The notes beneath the pieces were generated by a model. It did no database searches. It had not been told where the DNA came from and was given only the letters and a program-made list of their open reading frames with translations. The position numbers were made by a program, and so were the translations under genes. A stretch of DNA of 64,000 bases from Paenibacillus sp. P25 (GTDB taxonomy: Bacteria; Bacillota; Bacilli; Paenibacillales; NBRC-103111): NCBI GenBank assembly GCA_024704175.1, contig CP085629.1, positions 992,001 through 1,056,000 on the forward strand. Reading direction: 5' to 3'. Each line of letters starts with the position of its first letter. Position 1 is the stretch's first letter. This document shows, one piece after another, positions 18,265-28,499 of the stretch.

Positions 18265-20516
18265 ATGAATAGGCGCGAATCTCGATCACTTCGGCGCAGG
18301 GACTGCCGTTCGTCGCTTCAACGACGAGGCGCGACCGCTCAGCGGATACCGGGGCGGCCAAGCGGTGCACGCGCTTGCGCTTCCGGTTGCCGGTCTCGCG
18401 GTGCAGCGGCCGCCAGGAGCCGTCCGAGAAGGCTTCCAGGCGGTAGTCGCGGACCAGCTCCGGAATCACTTCAAAAGGGGTACGGTGATGGTGAAGGTTA
18501 ATCAAGTCCTCGTTCACATCGTCGTTAAAGACGAGATGCACTTCGGTGAGCGTCACCGGCCCTTCGTTCCACCCCAGCTCCAGGAAGGCTTCCTCACCGT
18601 CCGCCAGAGGTTCGGAGCTCCACAGGTTCGGGCCGCCGTACGGGCGAAGGTACCCGTTCGTGATGTTCTCCGGAGCAAAGGCTGTCGTCTCGGGATAAGC
18701 CCGGAAGCAGAACGGTTTGCGGACGAAGCGCCGCATGCCCCACTTCACGACCGGCTCGCTCCTCGCGGGTGTTCTCCAGCTGCTTCACGGCATGGGCGCC
18801 GGCATTCTTCTGGAAAGAAAGCACCCCGCTTTGATATTGGTGCGAGAGATGAAGCGCCGCATGCTCGTTTGCTTTAATAACGATGAAGGCGTTTTGCGCG
18901 CGGGAAGGCTTCCAGCCCAGCGGAATCCTTACCCACTGGCGCTCCCCGGCGGCGACGTCCGCCGAACCGGACACCTCGAGCGTATGCGGGACGTAATTCT
19001 CCGCCCGTCCGGTGCTCCACAGCTCCGCCTCCAGCGTAGTCCCGGCCGAAGCGTCAACGAGCAGCTCCAGCTCCGTCAGCTCCGGCGCCGCCGGCAGCAG
19101 CAGGCCGACGTCGGAGCCCAGCCCGAACGTCTCCGCGGAGCGTTCCACGGCGAGGCGCCGCAGCGTGCCGGAAGCCGATACCGATGCCCGCCGGGCCAGG
19201 TCGCGGTCATCGCAGCTTGCCAGCCCGACGATCGACGCGTCCTGGCGCAGCAGCGTCTGCTGCAGCTCGGCGAGGTGCCGCTCGTACACCCCGCGCGGCG
19301 TCGTGCGGTGCCGAACGGCGAGCGCCGCGCCGGTGCCGGCGGCTTCGCCGATGACCGCACAGGTCGCCATCACCCGCGTGGTGCCGAAGGCGACGTGCGT
19401 TGCGCTGATGTTGCGGCCCGCAAACAGCAGATTGGAGACGTTCGCGGAATAGAGGGAGCGGAAAGGCACGTGATAGACGCCGTCCACATGAAGATGCTTG
19501 GAGCCGCTCTCCTCCGCATACATGCCCTGCGGCGGATGCAGATCGATCGACCAGCCGCCGAAGGCGATGCGGTCTTCGAATTCGCGCTGTGCCAGAATAT
19601 CGTTCTGGTTCAGCACATAATCGCCGATGAAACGGCGGTATTCGCGTTTGCCCGGCAGCGCGCCCACCCATTCGAGCGTCATGTTGCCGGCGTCGAACTG
19701 GCCTGAATTTTTGATATAATCCCAAATGCCGTAAATGACGGACCAGAGCTCGTCACGGATCCGCTCGTTCTCATGCACCGTGTCCAGCTCGCCGCCCCAT
19801 TCGATCCACCAGTAATGGCGGCCCGAATCGCCGCCGCGGATGACGCGCCGGATCGGGATCGACATCCGGGTAATATCCTTCGCAAAGCTTGGCGGAACGT
19901 ATTTGACAGGGTGCCCCGCATCCTTGCTGTAGAACAGAATCGTGCTGCCCAGTGTGATGCCGTCCGCCGTCTCCGGCGCCCATTCCTCACCAAATTCATG
20001 CCGCGCTTCCCGGCCGATCCGGTACTTTGCCCCCGCGAGAAATCCGACGAGCCCGTCGCCGGTGCAGTCCAGGAACATCGGGCTTTCGAAACGGATCCGC
20101 CGCTCCGAGCCCATCATCCAGCCGGTGACCGAGACGATGCTCCGGTTCTCCGCATCTCCCTCCGCCTCCACCTCGTGGACGTCGGTATTCAGGAACAGCT
20201 GAATGTTGTTCTCCGCTTTGACGGTCCCCAAGACCACCAGATCCCAGAAATAAGGGTTGCCCTCCGGATTCCGGTACTGATTCTCTACGAACATTTCGCC
20301 CATAATGCCGGTTTCCCGGGCATAGCGGTGGGTGCCGTGCGCCGTCGCACCGCACACCCAGACTCTGACCTCGCTGCTGGAATTGCCTCCGAGCACCGGG
20401 CGGTTTTGCACCAGCGCTACGGTGCACCCCAGACGGGCCGCCGCCACGGCGGCACAGACGCCGGCAAGTCCTCCGCCGATGACGGTCAAGTCGGTTTTCA
20501 CCGTTTCGTTTCTCAT
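18263..20516 (-). CDS. FAD-dependent oxidoreductase (FAD_oxidored family, frameshifted)
   Basis: About 750 aa. N-terminal dinucleotide fold with VIGGGLAGVCAA, then LGGNSSSEVRVW typical of PF12831 proteins, a second FAD contact (LFAGRNISATHVAFGTTRVM) and a C-terminal beta-rich module that may bind carbohydrate. One extra base near 18760 shifts the frame; the last 160 residues follow in the next frame and end at 18263. ATG 20516 is behind GAGGTGAG. The family is common in polysaccharide-use loci, but the substrate is usually unknown. It diverges from an AraC regulator with a LacI/cre-like palindrome between. Confidence 0.8.
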
Positions 20517-20584
20517 AACAGCTCACCTCGCATTTAGTGTGTATCCGGAATTTCAGGACGAGCGCTTCTTGTGTAACCTTGTGT

Positions 20585-20598
20585 TGATAACGGTATCA
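20585..20598. promoter_or_regulatory. LacI-type/cre-like operator
   Basis: TGATAACGGTATCA is a near-perfect palindrome of the LacI-GalR/CcpA operator type. It differs from cre consensus at one position. It lies 69 bp upstream of the FAD oxidoreductase start, in the divergent promoter region. Confidence 0.5.
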
Positions 20599-20697
20599 AT
20601 CAGCGTATAGCATCATTTTAAAGAAAAAGATATACTTTTGACATGCACGCAATTTACAACATCATATACAAAATTTCATAGACACGGGGTGGGTTCG

Positions 20698-21513
20698 ATG
20701 CAGAGATGGGAGGCGGTTCCTTCTCCGGTATCCCATGTATTCTGGCGGCAAAAGCGGGCGTTTCAGCTCGCGGAGGACACATATGCGGATTGGGTGCTGT
20801 TCGCCGTGACGGAAGGCCGGTTCCGGTACGGCATCGGAGCGGCCCGAGGGGAGGCCGGGTTCGGGGACCTGGTGTTCTGCCCGCCGCAGACGACTTTTCA
20901 CCGCGAAGTGATCGATCCGGTATCGTTTCACTTTTATACGTTCCGGTGGAGCTCACTGGATGGCCGTGTACTGAACGAAACGTCCGGCCCGGAGCCGGCG
21001 CCGTGCGGCAAAATTTCGATTCGCGATCATAACCGGCTGTCGTCCACTTACTTTTACCTGCAGCAGCGGCTTGCGGATGGTTTGCCCAAGGAGAGGGCCC
21101 TCGCCCTGCTCCGGCATTTGTTCACCGACCTGTGGCTGCTCGGTCGCCTCGAATCGGAGCCGTTTGTCCGCCCGGCGCGTTCGGACCAAGCGGATCCGGA
21201 CCTGGCGGAGGCGGCGCAGTGGATTCAGCGGAACGCTTTCGGACCGGTGCGGATGAAGGAGCTTGGAGCGGCCAAGGGCTGGAGCGCCGTTCAGCTGACG
21301 CGGCGGTTTGCAGCGGCTTATGGTCAGACGCCGATGGATTATTTGACCTCGCTGCGGCTGAATAAGGCCAAGACGCTGCTGCTGGAAACGGATATGACGC
21401 TCGATGAAATCGCCGGGGAGTGCGGGTACGAGAACGGCTTTTATTTGAGCCGGATGTTCAGCAAGAAGCTGCGGATCAGTCCCTCGGCATACCGGAGAAT
21501 GCATCGTGTTTAG
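20698..21513 (+). CDS. AraC-family transcriptional regulator
   Basis: 271 aa, intact. N-terminal AraC_binding-like domain (YADWVLFAVTEGRFRYGIG, FCPPQTTFHREVIDP) and C-terminal double helix-turn-helix (GAAKGWSAVQLTRRFAAAYG and IAGECGYENGFYLSRMFSKK). ATG 20698 follows GGGGTGGG; an in-frame ATG at 20641 lacks a good site. Divergent from the FAD oxidoreductase, which it probably controls. Confidence 0.85.
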   Translation: MQRWEAVPSPVSHVFWRQKRAFQLAEDTYADWVLFAVTEGRFRYGIGAARGEAGFGDLVFCPPQTTFHREVIDPVSFHFYTFRWSSLDGRVLNETSGPEPAPCGKISIRDHNRLSSTYFYLQQRLADGLPKERALALLRHLFTDLWLLGRLESEPFVRPARSDQADPDLAEAAQWIQRNAFGPVRMKELGAAKGWSAVQLTRRFAAAYGQTPMDYLTSLRLNKAKTLLLETDMTLDEIAGECGYENGFYLSRMFSKKLRISPSAYRRMHRV

Positions 21514-21624
21514 TCTGCCGTTCGGTGCGCAGCTTCGCGGTTATTTTTCCCTTACCCTCCCGTTGTGGTAAGTTAGGAGGGCAAGGTGTAACAGATCACA
21601 GAATCGTCTGCGGGGTAAAGCGAA

Positions 21625-22498
21625 ATGGATTATCAAGACTGGCTTATTCTCAAGGTGCTGTACGAAAAGAAGAATATTACGAAGGCGGCGCAAAGCCTGT
21701 ATATTTCCCAGCCGTCGCTGACCCGGCGGATTCAGCAGATGGAGAAGGAGTTCAGAGTCACCATCATCCAGCGGGGAACCCGGGGCGTCGATTTCACGCC
21801 GCAGGGCGAGTTTCTGGCGAAGTGCGCCGGGGAGGAGATGGATCGTCTGCGCCATATCCGGGAAAGGGTGCTGAATATGGGGCAGGAGGTGATGGGAACC
21901 CTCCGTCTCGGAGTTTCCAATTATATCTCGAAGCATAAGTTGCCGCGGTCGCTGAAACTTTTTCGCGAAAAGTATCCCAAGGTGGAATATAAAGTCTTTA
22001 CAGGCTGGAGCCGTGATGTATTCGATCTGGTATATAACCAGGATGTCCATGTGGGGATTGTCCGCGGCGATTACCGGTGGCCGGATGCGAAGCGGGTTCT
22101 GTTCGAAGAACAGGTGTGGGTTGCTTCCAGAGAGCCGATTGTGCTGGAGGAGCCGCCGTCGGCCGCCGCGAATCGAATACCAGATGGATCCTCTGATGCA
22201 GGCCGCCATTGACCGGTGGTGGAGCGGGACCTTCACGCGACCGCCTTTGATCGGCATGGAAGTGGATAAAGGCGATACATGCAAGGAAATGGTCTTGAAC
22301 GGCCTGGGCTACGGCGTTCTCTCCGCCTCGCTGGTCGAGAATGTGGAGGATCTTCACCGGATCGTCGTAACGGACAAGGAGGGAGAACCGCTCGTCCGGA
22401 AAACATGGATGTTCTATCATCAGAGTTCCCTGGAAATCAATGTCATCGATGCCTTTGTGCGGTTTGTCGAGACGGTCGACTTTAAACGGGATCTCTAG
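21625..22498 (+). CDS. LysR-family regulator (frameshifted)
   Basis: About 290 aa. N-terminal winged helix (NITKAAQSLYISQPSLTRRI, residues 17-36), then the effector domain with LRLGVSNYISKHKLP and GYGVLSASLVENVEDL. One extra base near 22165 breaks the frame; the rest reads LPRIEYQMDPLMQ to the stop at 22498. It is followed by a small unknown and an AEC transporter in the same direction, and may regulate them. Effector unknown. Confidence 0.8.
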
Positions 22499-22690
22499 GA
22501 TTTGAAGACGGGGGAGCGGACAAGATTTGAATAAGGAAAAGGGGGGCTCCCGGCGCTCCCTTTCATCCGCTGTCGTCCATCTGTCGTCCTCGTTTAATGA
22601 TCCGCCTGCTCCTCTGTTTCTTCCTCCCACCCCCCTCTATGAATGAAAACCATCGTTAATCTCACGTTTCCATGCATTTTTTGTATAGCC

Positions 22691-22738
22691 ACCGATGCGA
22701 TATCGGTATTTTGAATCCGCCCGCTTTCGTTCTATCAT
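22691..22738 (+). promoter_or_regulatory. Promoter with adjacent inverted repeat
   Basis: TTGAAT (22711-22716), a 16-base spacer and TATCAT (22733-22738) precede the small gene at 22785. ACCGAT/ATCGGT (22691-22696/22702-22707) is an inverted repeat touching the -35 and could be an operator. The rest of 22499-22784 shows nothing else. Confidence 0.45.
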
Positions 22739-22784
22739 GTAAAGAGTCAAAGGAATCGGCGAAGAAGTCAAGGAGGGCGGATAG

Positions 22785-23105
22785 ATGAACGAAATGGCGG
22801 TTCGGCTGTTGGAAATCCTCAAAAGGCACGAAGGCAAAGACTTTGACGCTACCTTGCAGGACCCGGCAGAGGGCAAGGCAGGGTTCAGTTTTATGAGCTA
22901 TATCGAGACCGGATCCATTCGGGTCGGGCCGGGACGGGTGGCCGTCAGCGAGCGGGGGACGGGGAAATTTTTCTGTCTGCCTCTGGACGGAATTGCGGAG
23001 ATTCAGGACGAAGGCGGCGGGGAAGACGATGCGGCTTATTCGGTGACCTATGATAACCGCTACAGCGTCTTTATCCAAATCTTCGACCGAACGGCTTTGC
23101 TTTGA
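22785..23105 (+). CDS. Hypothetical protein, 106 aa
   Basis: I do not recognise a family. Predicted mixed alpha/beta and soluble, with an acidic loop (DEGGGEDDA, about residues 76-84). ATG 22785 follows AAGGAGGG. It has its own promoter-like sequence upstream and ends 35 bp before the AEC transporter, so the two are probably co-transcribed. Confidence 0.65.
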   Translation: MNEMAVRLLEILKRHEGKDFDATLQDPAEGKAGFSFMSYIETGSIRVGPGRVAVSERGTGKFFCLPLDGIAEIQDEGGGEDDAAYSVTYDNRYSVFIQIFDRTALL

Positions 23106-23140
23106 CGAACAACGCAAACTTGACTTGAAGGAGCAGACGG

Positions 23141-24064
23141 ATGCAAGTACTGTTTATGATCGTATTGAATGTGATTTTGCCGGTGTTCGCCCTTATCGTC
23201 GCAGGAGCCTTTCTCCACCGGAAATTAAAATGGGACATGGGCACCTTGTCCAAATTAAGCACTTATCTGCTGATGCCGGCTGTCAGCTTCACCAATATTT
23301 ATGAGAGTAAAATCGGCGGCGAGTCGCTGTTTACGATTATCGGATTCTTGGCGGTTCATAACCTTGCGCTGATCGCGGTATCCACTGCGGTCTCCAGAGC
23401 GGCTGGCTTCGAGAAGAGCCTGTCGGCCACCTTCAAGAACAGTGTCGTCCTGAACAATTCGGGTAACTTCGGGCTTCCGGTCAGCCAGCTGGTCTTCAGC
23501 CATAACCCCATCGGAGCATCCGTTCAGGTCGTGGTTACGATCTTTCAAAATATGCTGACCTACACCTACGGTCTGCTGAATTCGGTATCGGTGAACAGCA
23601 AAGGCTCCAAGGCGGTCCTGGAGTTCCTGAAGCTCCCGACGCTTTACGCGCTTCTGGCGGGCATTCTGCTGCATTCCTTGTCCATTCCGATTCCCGCATT
23701 TATTTGGAGCCCGATCAACGAAGTGGCGGACGCTTTCCTGGCTGTGGCGCTGCTCACTCTGGGGGCGCAAAGCGCCTATCTGAAGCTGAACCGGTTCTCG
23801 CTTCCTCTCATCCTGAGTCTGGCCGGCCGGCTCGTGCTGTCCCCGTGTATCGCGCTCGCCCTCATTTCCGGGTTCCGGCTCGACGGGACGATCGCCCAAG
23901 CCCTGTTCATCGCAAGCTCTTATCCCACTTCGCGAAACAGCGCTTTGTTCGCATTGGAATACAACAACCATCCCGAATATGCTGCACAGACGGTTCTGCT
24001 GTCCACCTTGTTCAGCGGCGTGTCGGTCACCGCGGCCGTCTATTTGTCGAAAATGTTGTTTTAA
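23141..24064 (+). CDS. AEC-family transporter (auxin efflux carrier-like)
   Basis: 307 aa, intact, with about ten TM helices in two five-helix repeats. The central crossover of each half carries family motifs (VVLNNSGNFGLPVSQLVF; ASSYPTSRNSALFALEYN). Bacterial members export or take up small organic acids. ATG 23141 follows GAAGGAG. Specific substrate unknown. Confidence 0.85.
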   Translation: MQVLFMIVLNVILPVFALIVAGAFLHRKLKWDMGTLSKLSTYLLMPAVSFTNIYESKIGGESLFTIIGFLAVHNLALIAVSTAVSRAAGFEKSLSATFKNSVVLNNSGNFGLPVSQLVFSHNPIGASVQVVVTIFQNMLTYTYGLLNSVSVNSKGSKAVLEFLKLPTLYALLAGILLHSLSIPIPAFIWSPINEVADAFLAVALLTLGAQSAYLKLNRFSLPLILSLAGRLVLSPCIALALISGFRLDGTIAQALFIASSYPTSRNSALFALEYNNHPEYAAQTVLLSTLFSGVSVTAAVYLSKMLF

Positions 24065-24147
24065 TCCGAATAACAGCCTCCGGCGAACGGATCGAAAGAT
24101 ACCGGCCCGGGGGTCTTGCTTTGAGGAAAGCGTTTTAAAATTGACGA

Positions 24148-24176
24148 TTGAAATATCGAAGGCATTCTACTATAAT
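24148..24176 (+). promoter_or_regulatory. Sigma-A promoter of the dehydrogenase operon
   Basis: TTGAAA (24148-24153), exactly 17 bases, then TATAAT (24171-24176). Predicted start about 24183, leaving a leader of some 340 nt before the GntR gene. Confidence 0.75.
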
Positions 24177-24189
24177 GAGCTCGTGGGAT

Positions 24190-24204
24190 ACTAGTAATAC
24201 TAGT
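24190..24204. promoter_or_regulatory. FadR/GntR-type operator
   Basis: ACTAGTAATACTAGT is a perfect 15-bp palindrome (7+1+7). Its core GTA-A-TAC fits the GT-N-AC half-site rule of FadR-subfamily GntR regulators. It begins about 8 bases downstream of the predicted start, where binding would block transcription; the adjacent gene encodes such a regulator. Confidence 0.7.
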
Positions 24205-24526
24205 CATATCAAGATGAGCGGCAAGATTCCTCTGTCATCATGAGAAACGCTAACGGCCCGGCGGGGAACGAAGAAATGAGACTCGGGACTCTTTTTTTTC
24301 TCCGAATGAAAGCGATTACTTTTCTGCCTTGGATGTCATCCTGCTCGATACGACCGGGATCCGAAGCGCCGGGGAAGATTCGCGCTTGCCGAATGATCGT
24401 TGGGCAAATCCGAATGATTGGGGGAAGCTGAATCCCATGCCTTTGCCATCCCTTAGGGTGTACAAGGATAGGATTGCCATACGGAAACATGGGGCCGGAA
24501 TAGAGCCGCCTAGGGGAAGTTAGATC
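24205..24526 (+). other. Long untranslated leader of GntR operon
   Basis: Nothing here is a convincing gene. A 64-codon open frame (24329-24523) has no ribosome site and no recognisable product. An eight-T tract near 24290-24297 follows only a weak 3-bp stem. GGAT-GTC-ATCC near 24333 is a short hairpin. I matched it to no riboswitch class. Confidence 0.4.
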
Positions 24527-25212
24527 ATGAATATGAAGCTGGACCCGTCGCGGGATGCGAAAGGGTTAATTCGGGATTACGTTCACGAGACACTAAGAAA
24601 AAACATCATGGAGCTCAAGCTGGAGCCCGGCCGCTTCATCTCGGAGAAGGAAGTCATCGAGATGCTGCAGGTGAGCCGCACGCCGATCCGGGAAGCCTTC
24701 GTCAAGCTGTCGCAGGAAGAGCTGATCGAGACGATTCCGCAGAAAGGCTCGTTCATTTCACTGATCGATCTGAAGCTGGTGGAGGAATCCCGGTTTGTGC
24801 GGGAAACGCTGGAGCGGGCCGTTGTACGTCAGGCTTGCGGGATGCTGAAGGCCGAGCAGATGCTGCGCTGCAAAATTTGATCTCGCTGCAGGAACTGTGC
24901 GTCGAGGAAAAAAATTATGAGCGACTGTTCGAGCTGGACGAGGAGTTCCATAAGACGATTATCATCGGTCGCGGTAAAACCCGGACCTGGAATCTGCTGC
25001 AGCAGCTTGGCACGCACTACAACCGGATCCGGTTCCTGCGTCTGGCCGATAATTACGACTGGGAGATCATCCTTTCCGAGCATCATGCGATTATCCGCGC
25101 CATCCGCGAGAGGGATCCCGATGCGGCGGAACAGGCGATGCGGGAGCATCTGAGCCGGGTGAGCTTCGAGAAGGAAGAGCTGTTGAAAAAATATCCGTCT
25201 TATTTCAAATAA
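24527..25212 (+). CDS. GntR-family regulator, FadR/FCD type (frameshifted)
   Basis: About 228 aa. N-terminal winged helix with VIEMLQVSRTPIREAFVKLS, then the all-helical FCD ligand domain (FELDEEFHKTI, HHAIIRAIRERDPDAAEQAM) whose Asp and His residues usually hold a metal that binds sugar acids. One G missing near 24850 breaks the frame; the repaired reading is KAEADAALQNLISLQ. ATG 24527 follows AGGGGAAG. It heads an operon of three oxidoreductases and probably represses it through the palindrome at 24190-24204. Confidence 0.85.
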
Positions 25213-25250
25213 CTTCTATATATCATGATCGTAGGGAAAGAGGGATGTCT

Positions 25251-26029
25251 ATGCTGTTGGAAAAGAAAGTCGCGGTAGTCACAGGCGCCGGACGGGGCAT
25301 CGGCGGCGCAATCGCCCGCGGATACGCGAAGGAAGGGGCGGCGGTCGTGCTGGTCAGCCGTACCGCCGGGCAGCTTCAGGAGCAGGCGGAGCTGATCCGC
25401 GGGAGGTACGGCGTTCCCGTCCTGACGGTTCCGTGCGATGTCAGCCGGGAAGACGAGGTTCAGGCGATGGTAGAGAAGGCGCTCGCCGAATTCGGCCGCA
25501 TCGACATCCTGGCGAACTGTGCCGGGATTACGATGGTCGCTCCGTCCGAGGAGCTGACCCTGGAGAACTGGCACAAATGTCTGAACATTAACCTGGACGG
25601 CACGTTTCTGTGCTCCAAGCACGTTGGAGCGCATATGATCGGACGCGGCGGAGGGGGCAAGATCGTCAACATCACTTCGATCGTTGCCCATGCAGCCATT
25701 CCGCGCGCGCCGCTTATGCGGCAAGTAAAGGCGGGGTGATGCAGCTTACGCAGAATCTGGCGGTGGAATGGGCAAAGCACAACATACAAGTAAACGCTAT
25801 CAGTCCGGGCTTCATCCGCACGGAGGCTTCGCAGGCGCTGATCGACAAGGGCATTCATAAGCCCGAGCTGATGGAGGTGCGGATTCCTGCAGGCCGGATG
25901 GGTGAAGTCGACGATATGATCGGACCGGCCGTATTTTTATCCTCTGCCATGTCGGATTACGTGACGGGCATTATTCTGAAAGCCGATGGAGGCTATTTGG
26001 CCAGCGGAAGCTATCTGAATCTTCATTAA
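25251..26029 (+). CDS. SDR-family oxidoreductase (frameshifted)
   Basis: Classical short-chain dehydrogenase, about 259 aa. Cofactor loop TGAGRGIGGAIA, NAG motif as NCAGI, catalytic Ser in ITSI, and after repair YAASKGG with Tyr and Lys. One base lost in the GCGCGC stretch near 25705 splits the gene. ATG 25251 is chosen over 25245 because GAGGG lies 6-10 bases upstream. Together with the dehydrogenases downstream it suggests oxidation of a sugar acid or polyol (gluconate 5-dehydrogenase-like). Confidence 0.85.
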
Positions 26030-26059
26030 AATCGTGAAAGCAAAGGAGACGGAAAACCT

Positions 26060-27214
26060 ATGATTCGTGTTGCTGTCATTGGATCCGGCGCGATTTCGGC
26101 CGCTCATATCGAAGCCTATTTATCTTTCGGGGACCGGTGCCGTATTGTGGCTTTATGCGATGTGTTTCCGGAGAAGGCGGAGGAACGGAAAGAGAAGCAC
26201 GGTCTCGATTGCGAGGCGGCCGGGGATTACCGGGAGCTGCTCGCACGGAACGATATCGATCTGGTCTCCGTATGTACGCCTCCGTATACGCATGCGGATA
26301 TAGCGGTTCATGCGCTGCAGTCCGGCAAGCACGTCATCGTCGAGAAGCCTATGGCCTCCTCGCTGGAGGAGTGCGACCGGATGATCGCGGCGGCGAAGGC
26401 ATCGGGCAAAATCTTGTCGGTCGTCAGCCAGAACCGGTTCGGCGATGCGGTGATGAAGCTGAAGCATGTGCTGGATTCCGGCCTCGCCGGCCGGATCGTT
26501 CACGCCCAGGTCGATTCGTTCTGGTGGAGGGGCTATGTCTACTATGATCTCTGGTGGCGCGGCACCTGGGAGAAGGAAGGCGGGGGCTGCACGCTGAACC
26601 ACGCGGTTCATCATATCGACATGTTCCAATGGATGATGGGCATGCCGGAGAGAGTAACGGCCGTGATGAGCAATACGTCGCATGATAATGCGGAAGTGGA
26701 GGACCTGTCGATTGCAATCCTGTCTTATCCCCGGGCGCTGGCGCAAATTACAAGCTCGGTCGTGCACCACGGCCAGGAACAGAAGCTGATTTTCCAGGGT
26801 GAGAAAGCGCGGATTTCCATGCCTTGGCAGGTGACGGCTTCGCTGGCGCAGGAGAACGGCTTCCCGAAGCCCCATCCGGAGCTGGAGCAGGAGATCGAAG
26901 CGCTGGCGGGAGATCTCCCGCCGCTGCAGTACACCGGGCATAAAGGACAGCTGGACGATGTGCTTAAGGCGATTGAAAAGGGCATCGGCCAAGTGCTGGT
27001 AACCGGCGAGGAAGGGCGGAAGACGCTGGAGCTCATTACCGCCATTTATCAGGCGGCCAGCACGGGCCGGACCGTGGAGTCGCCGCTGGGGCCGGGCAGC
27101 CCGTTCTATACCCGTGAAGGCATTATGGCGGGCGCCACGCATTTTTACGAGAAGAAAAATTCGGTCACCGGATTCAGCAGCAATCAAATAACGGTTAGCG
27201 GCGAATCTTCCTGA
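26060..27214 (+). CDS. Gfo/Idh/MocA-family oxidoreductase
   Basis: 384 aa, intact. N-terminal NAD(P) fold (VIGSGAISAAHIEAYL), the conserved EKP (VEKPMASS, residues about 95-102) whose Lys is catalytic, and a C-terminal substrate domain with the HHIDMFQWMMG histidines. ATG 26060 follows AAAGGAGACGG. Members oxidise sugars, inositols or amino sugars. Second enzyme of the GntR operon. Confidence 0.9.
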   Translation: MIRVAVIGSGAISAAHIEAYLSFGDRCRIVALCDVFPEKAEERKEKHGLDCEAAGDYRELLARNDIDLVSVCTPPYTHADIAVHALQSGKHVIVEKPMASSLEECDRMIAAAKASGKILSVVSQNRFGDAVMKLKHVLDSGLAGRIVHAQVDSFWWRGYVYYDLWWRGTWEKEGGGCTLNHAVHHIDMFQWMMGMPERVTAVMSNTSHDNAEVEDLSIAILSYPRALAQITSSVVHHGQEQKLIFQGEKARISMPWQVTASLAQENGFPKPHPELEQEIEALAGDLPPLQYTGHKGQLDDVLKAIEKGIGQVLVTGEEGRKTLELITAIYQAASTGRTVESPLGPGSPFYTREGIMAGATHFYEKKNSVTGFSSNQITVSGESS

Positions 27215-27269
27215 TGCTGTACAATGGATACAAGGTCTGATCATTTATTATGGAAAAGAGGGACGGACG

Positions 27270-28337
27270 ATGACTTCGGTGCATTTGCCAAGTACGATGA
27301 AAGCCGCGGTGATGCCGAAACCGGGAACGATTGTAATTGAGGAGCGTCCACTTCCCGCAGCTGAGAGCGGATGAAGTGCTGATCAAAGTGATGGCGGTCG
27401 GGGTATGCGGCTCGGACGTTCATTATTACGAGCACGGAAGGATCGGCCGGTATGTCGTGGAGAAGCCGATCATTCTCGGCCACGAATGTGCCGGTATCGT
27501 GGCGACCGTGGGTTCGGCGGTGTCCCGCTTTCGTGAAGGCGATCGGGTCGCTGTAGAACCGGGCGTGACCTGCGGCCGCTGCAGCGCCTGCAAGGAAGGC
27601 CGTTATAATCTGTGCCCGGATGTGCAGTTCCTGGCGACGCCGCCGGTGAACGGGGCGTTCGTACAGTACATGGCAATCCGCGAGGACATGGTGTTCGCGA
27701 TTCCCGATCACCTGTCGTTCGAGGAGGCGACCTTGAACGAGCCGTTCTCCGTCGGGATTCACGCGGCCAGACGCAGACCGGTCTGCAGCCCGGCTCCACC
27801 GTGGCGATCATGGGGATGGGTCCGGTCGGGCTCATGGCCGTGGCCGCGGCCAAATCGTTCGGGGCGAGCCGGATCTTCGTGAGCGACCTGGAGGACGTCC
27901 GGCTGGAAGCGGCCGTGCGGATGGGGGCGACGGAGGCGATCAATATCCGTCATGCAGACCCGGTAGAGCGGATCAAGCAGCTGACGGACGGACTCGGGGT
28001 CGATACGGCATGGGAAACCGCGGGCAACCCCAAGGCGCTGCAATCGGCGCTGTACTCCGTCCGCCGCGGAGGGAAGCTTGCGATTGTCGGGTCGCCCCCG
28101 CAGGACGAGATTCCGCTGAATGTGCCGTTCATCGCCGATAATGAAATCGACATCTACGGCATTTTCCGTTATGCGAACACATACCCCAGCGGTATCGAGT
28201 TTCTTGCATCGGGAACGATCGACGTGAGGTCGCTTATCACGGACCGTTATCCGCTGGATCGGACGCAGGACGCCATGGAACGCGCGATCCATAACAAGAG
28301 CGGGAGCCTCAAGGTGATGGTATACCCGAACGAATAA
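27270..28337 (+). CDS. Zinc-dependent alcohol/polyol dehydrogenase (frameshifted twice)
   Basis: About 355 aa, sorbitol/xylitol/threonine dehydrogenase type. Catalytic zinc ligands are Cys in VGVCGSD and His-Glu in GHECAG; structural zinc cysteines are in CGRCSACKEGRYNLC. NAD fold AIMGMGPVGLMAV. One extra C near 27350 and one missing base near 27775 break the frame, with net length unchanged. ATG 27270 follows AAGAGGGACGG. Last gene of the GntR operon; a good terminator follows. The product pattern suggests catabolism of a polyol or uronate derivative. Confidence 0.85.
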
Positions 28338-28350
28338 GCTTTATCAAGGA

Positions 28351-28389
28351 AAGGCCGTGACCGGCTAAGCCACCGGTTCGGCCTTTTTT
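28351..28389 (+). terminator. Rho-independent terminator
   Basis: AAGGCCG and an inner ACCGG pair with CCGGT and CGGCCTT, followed by T6. It ends the GntR-dehydrogenase operon. Confidence 0.8.
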
Positions 28390-28499
28390 GCATACCCCGT
28401 ACATGATCCCATATTTCCATGCATAGGAATGGATTCCTTGGAAAAATCATATATATAAAAGGTTGGTAATTTTATTTAAATAGAGGGAGTGTGGGGCAA

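Noticed and set aside
19012..19706. Long plus-strand ORFs inside the FAD oxidoreductase gene
   Set aside because: High-GC antisense shadows; the minus-strand protein has clear family motifs and the plus frames have none.
24278..24300. T8 tract as an intrinsic terminator before the GntR gene
   Set aside because: Only a 3-bp stem precedes it, so a terminator is not supported.
24329..24523. 64-codon ORF in the GntR leader
   Set aside because: No ribosome binding site, no recognisable product and no codon pattern like its neighbours; treated as untranslated leader.
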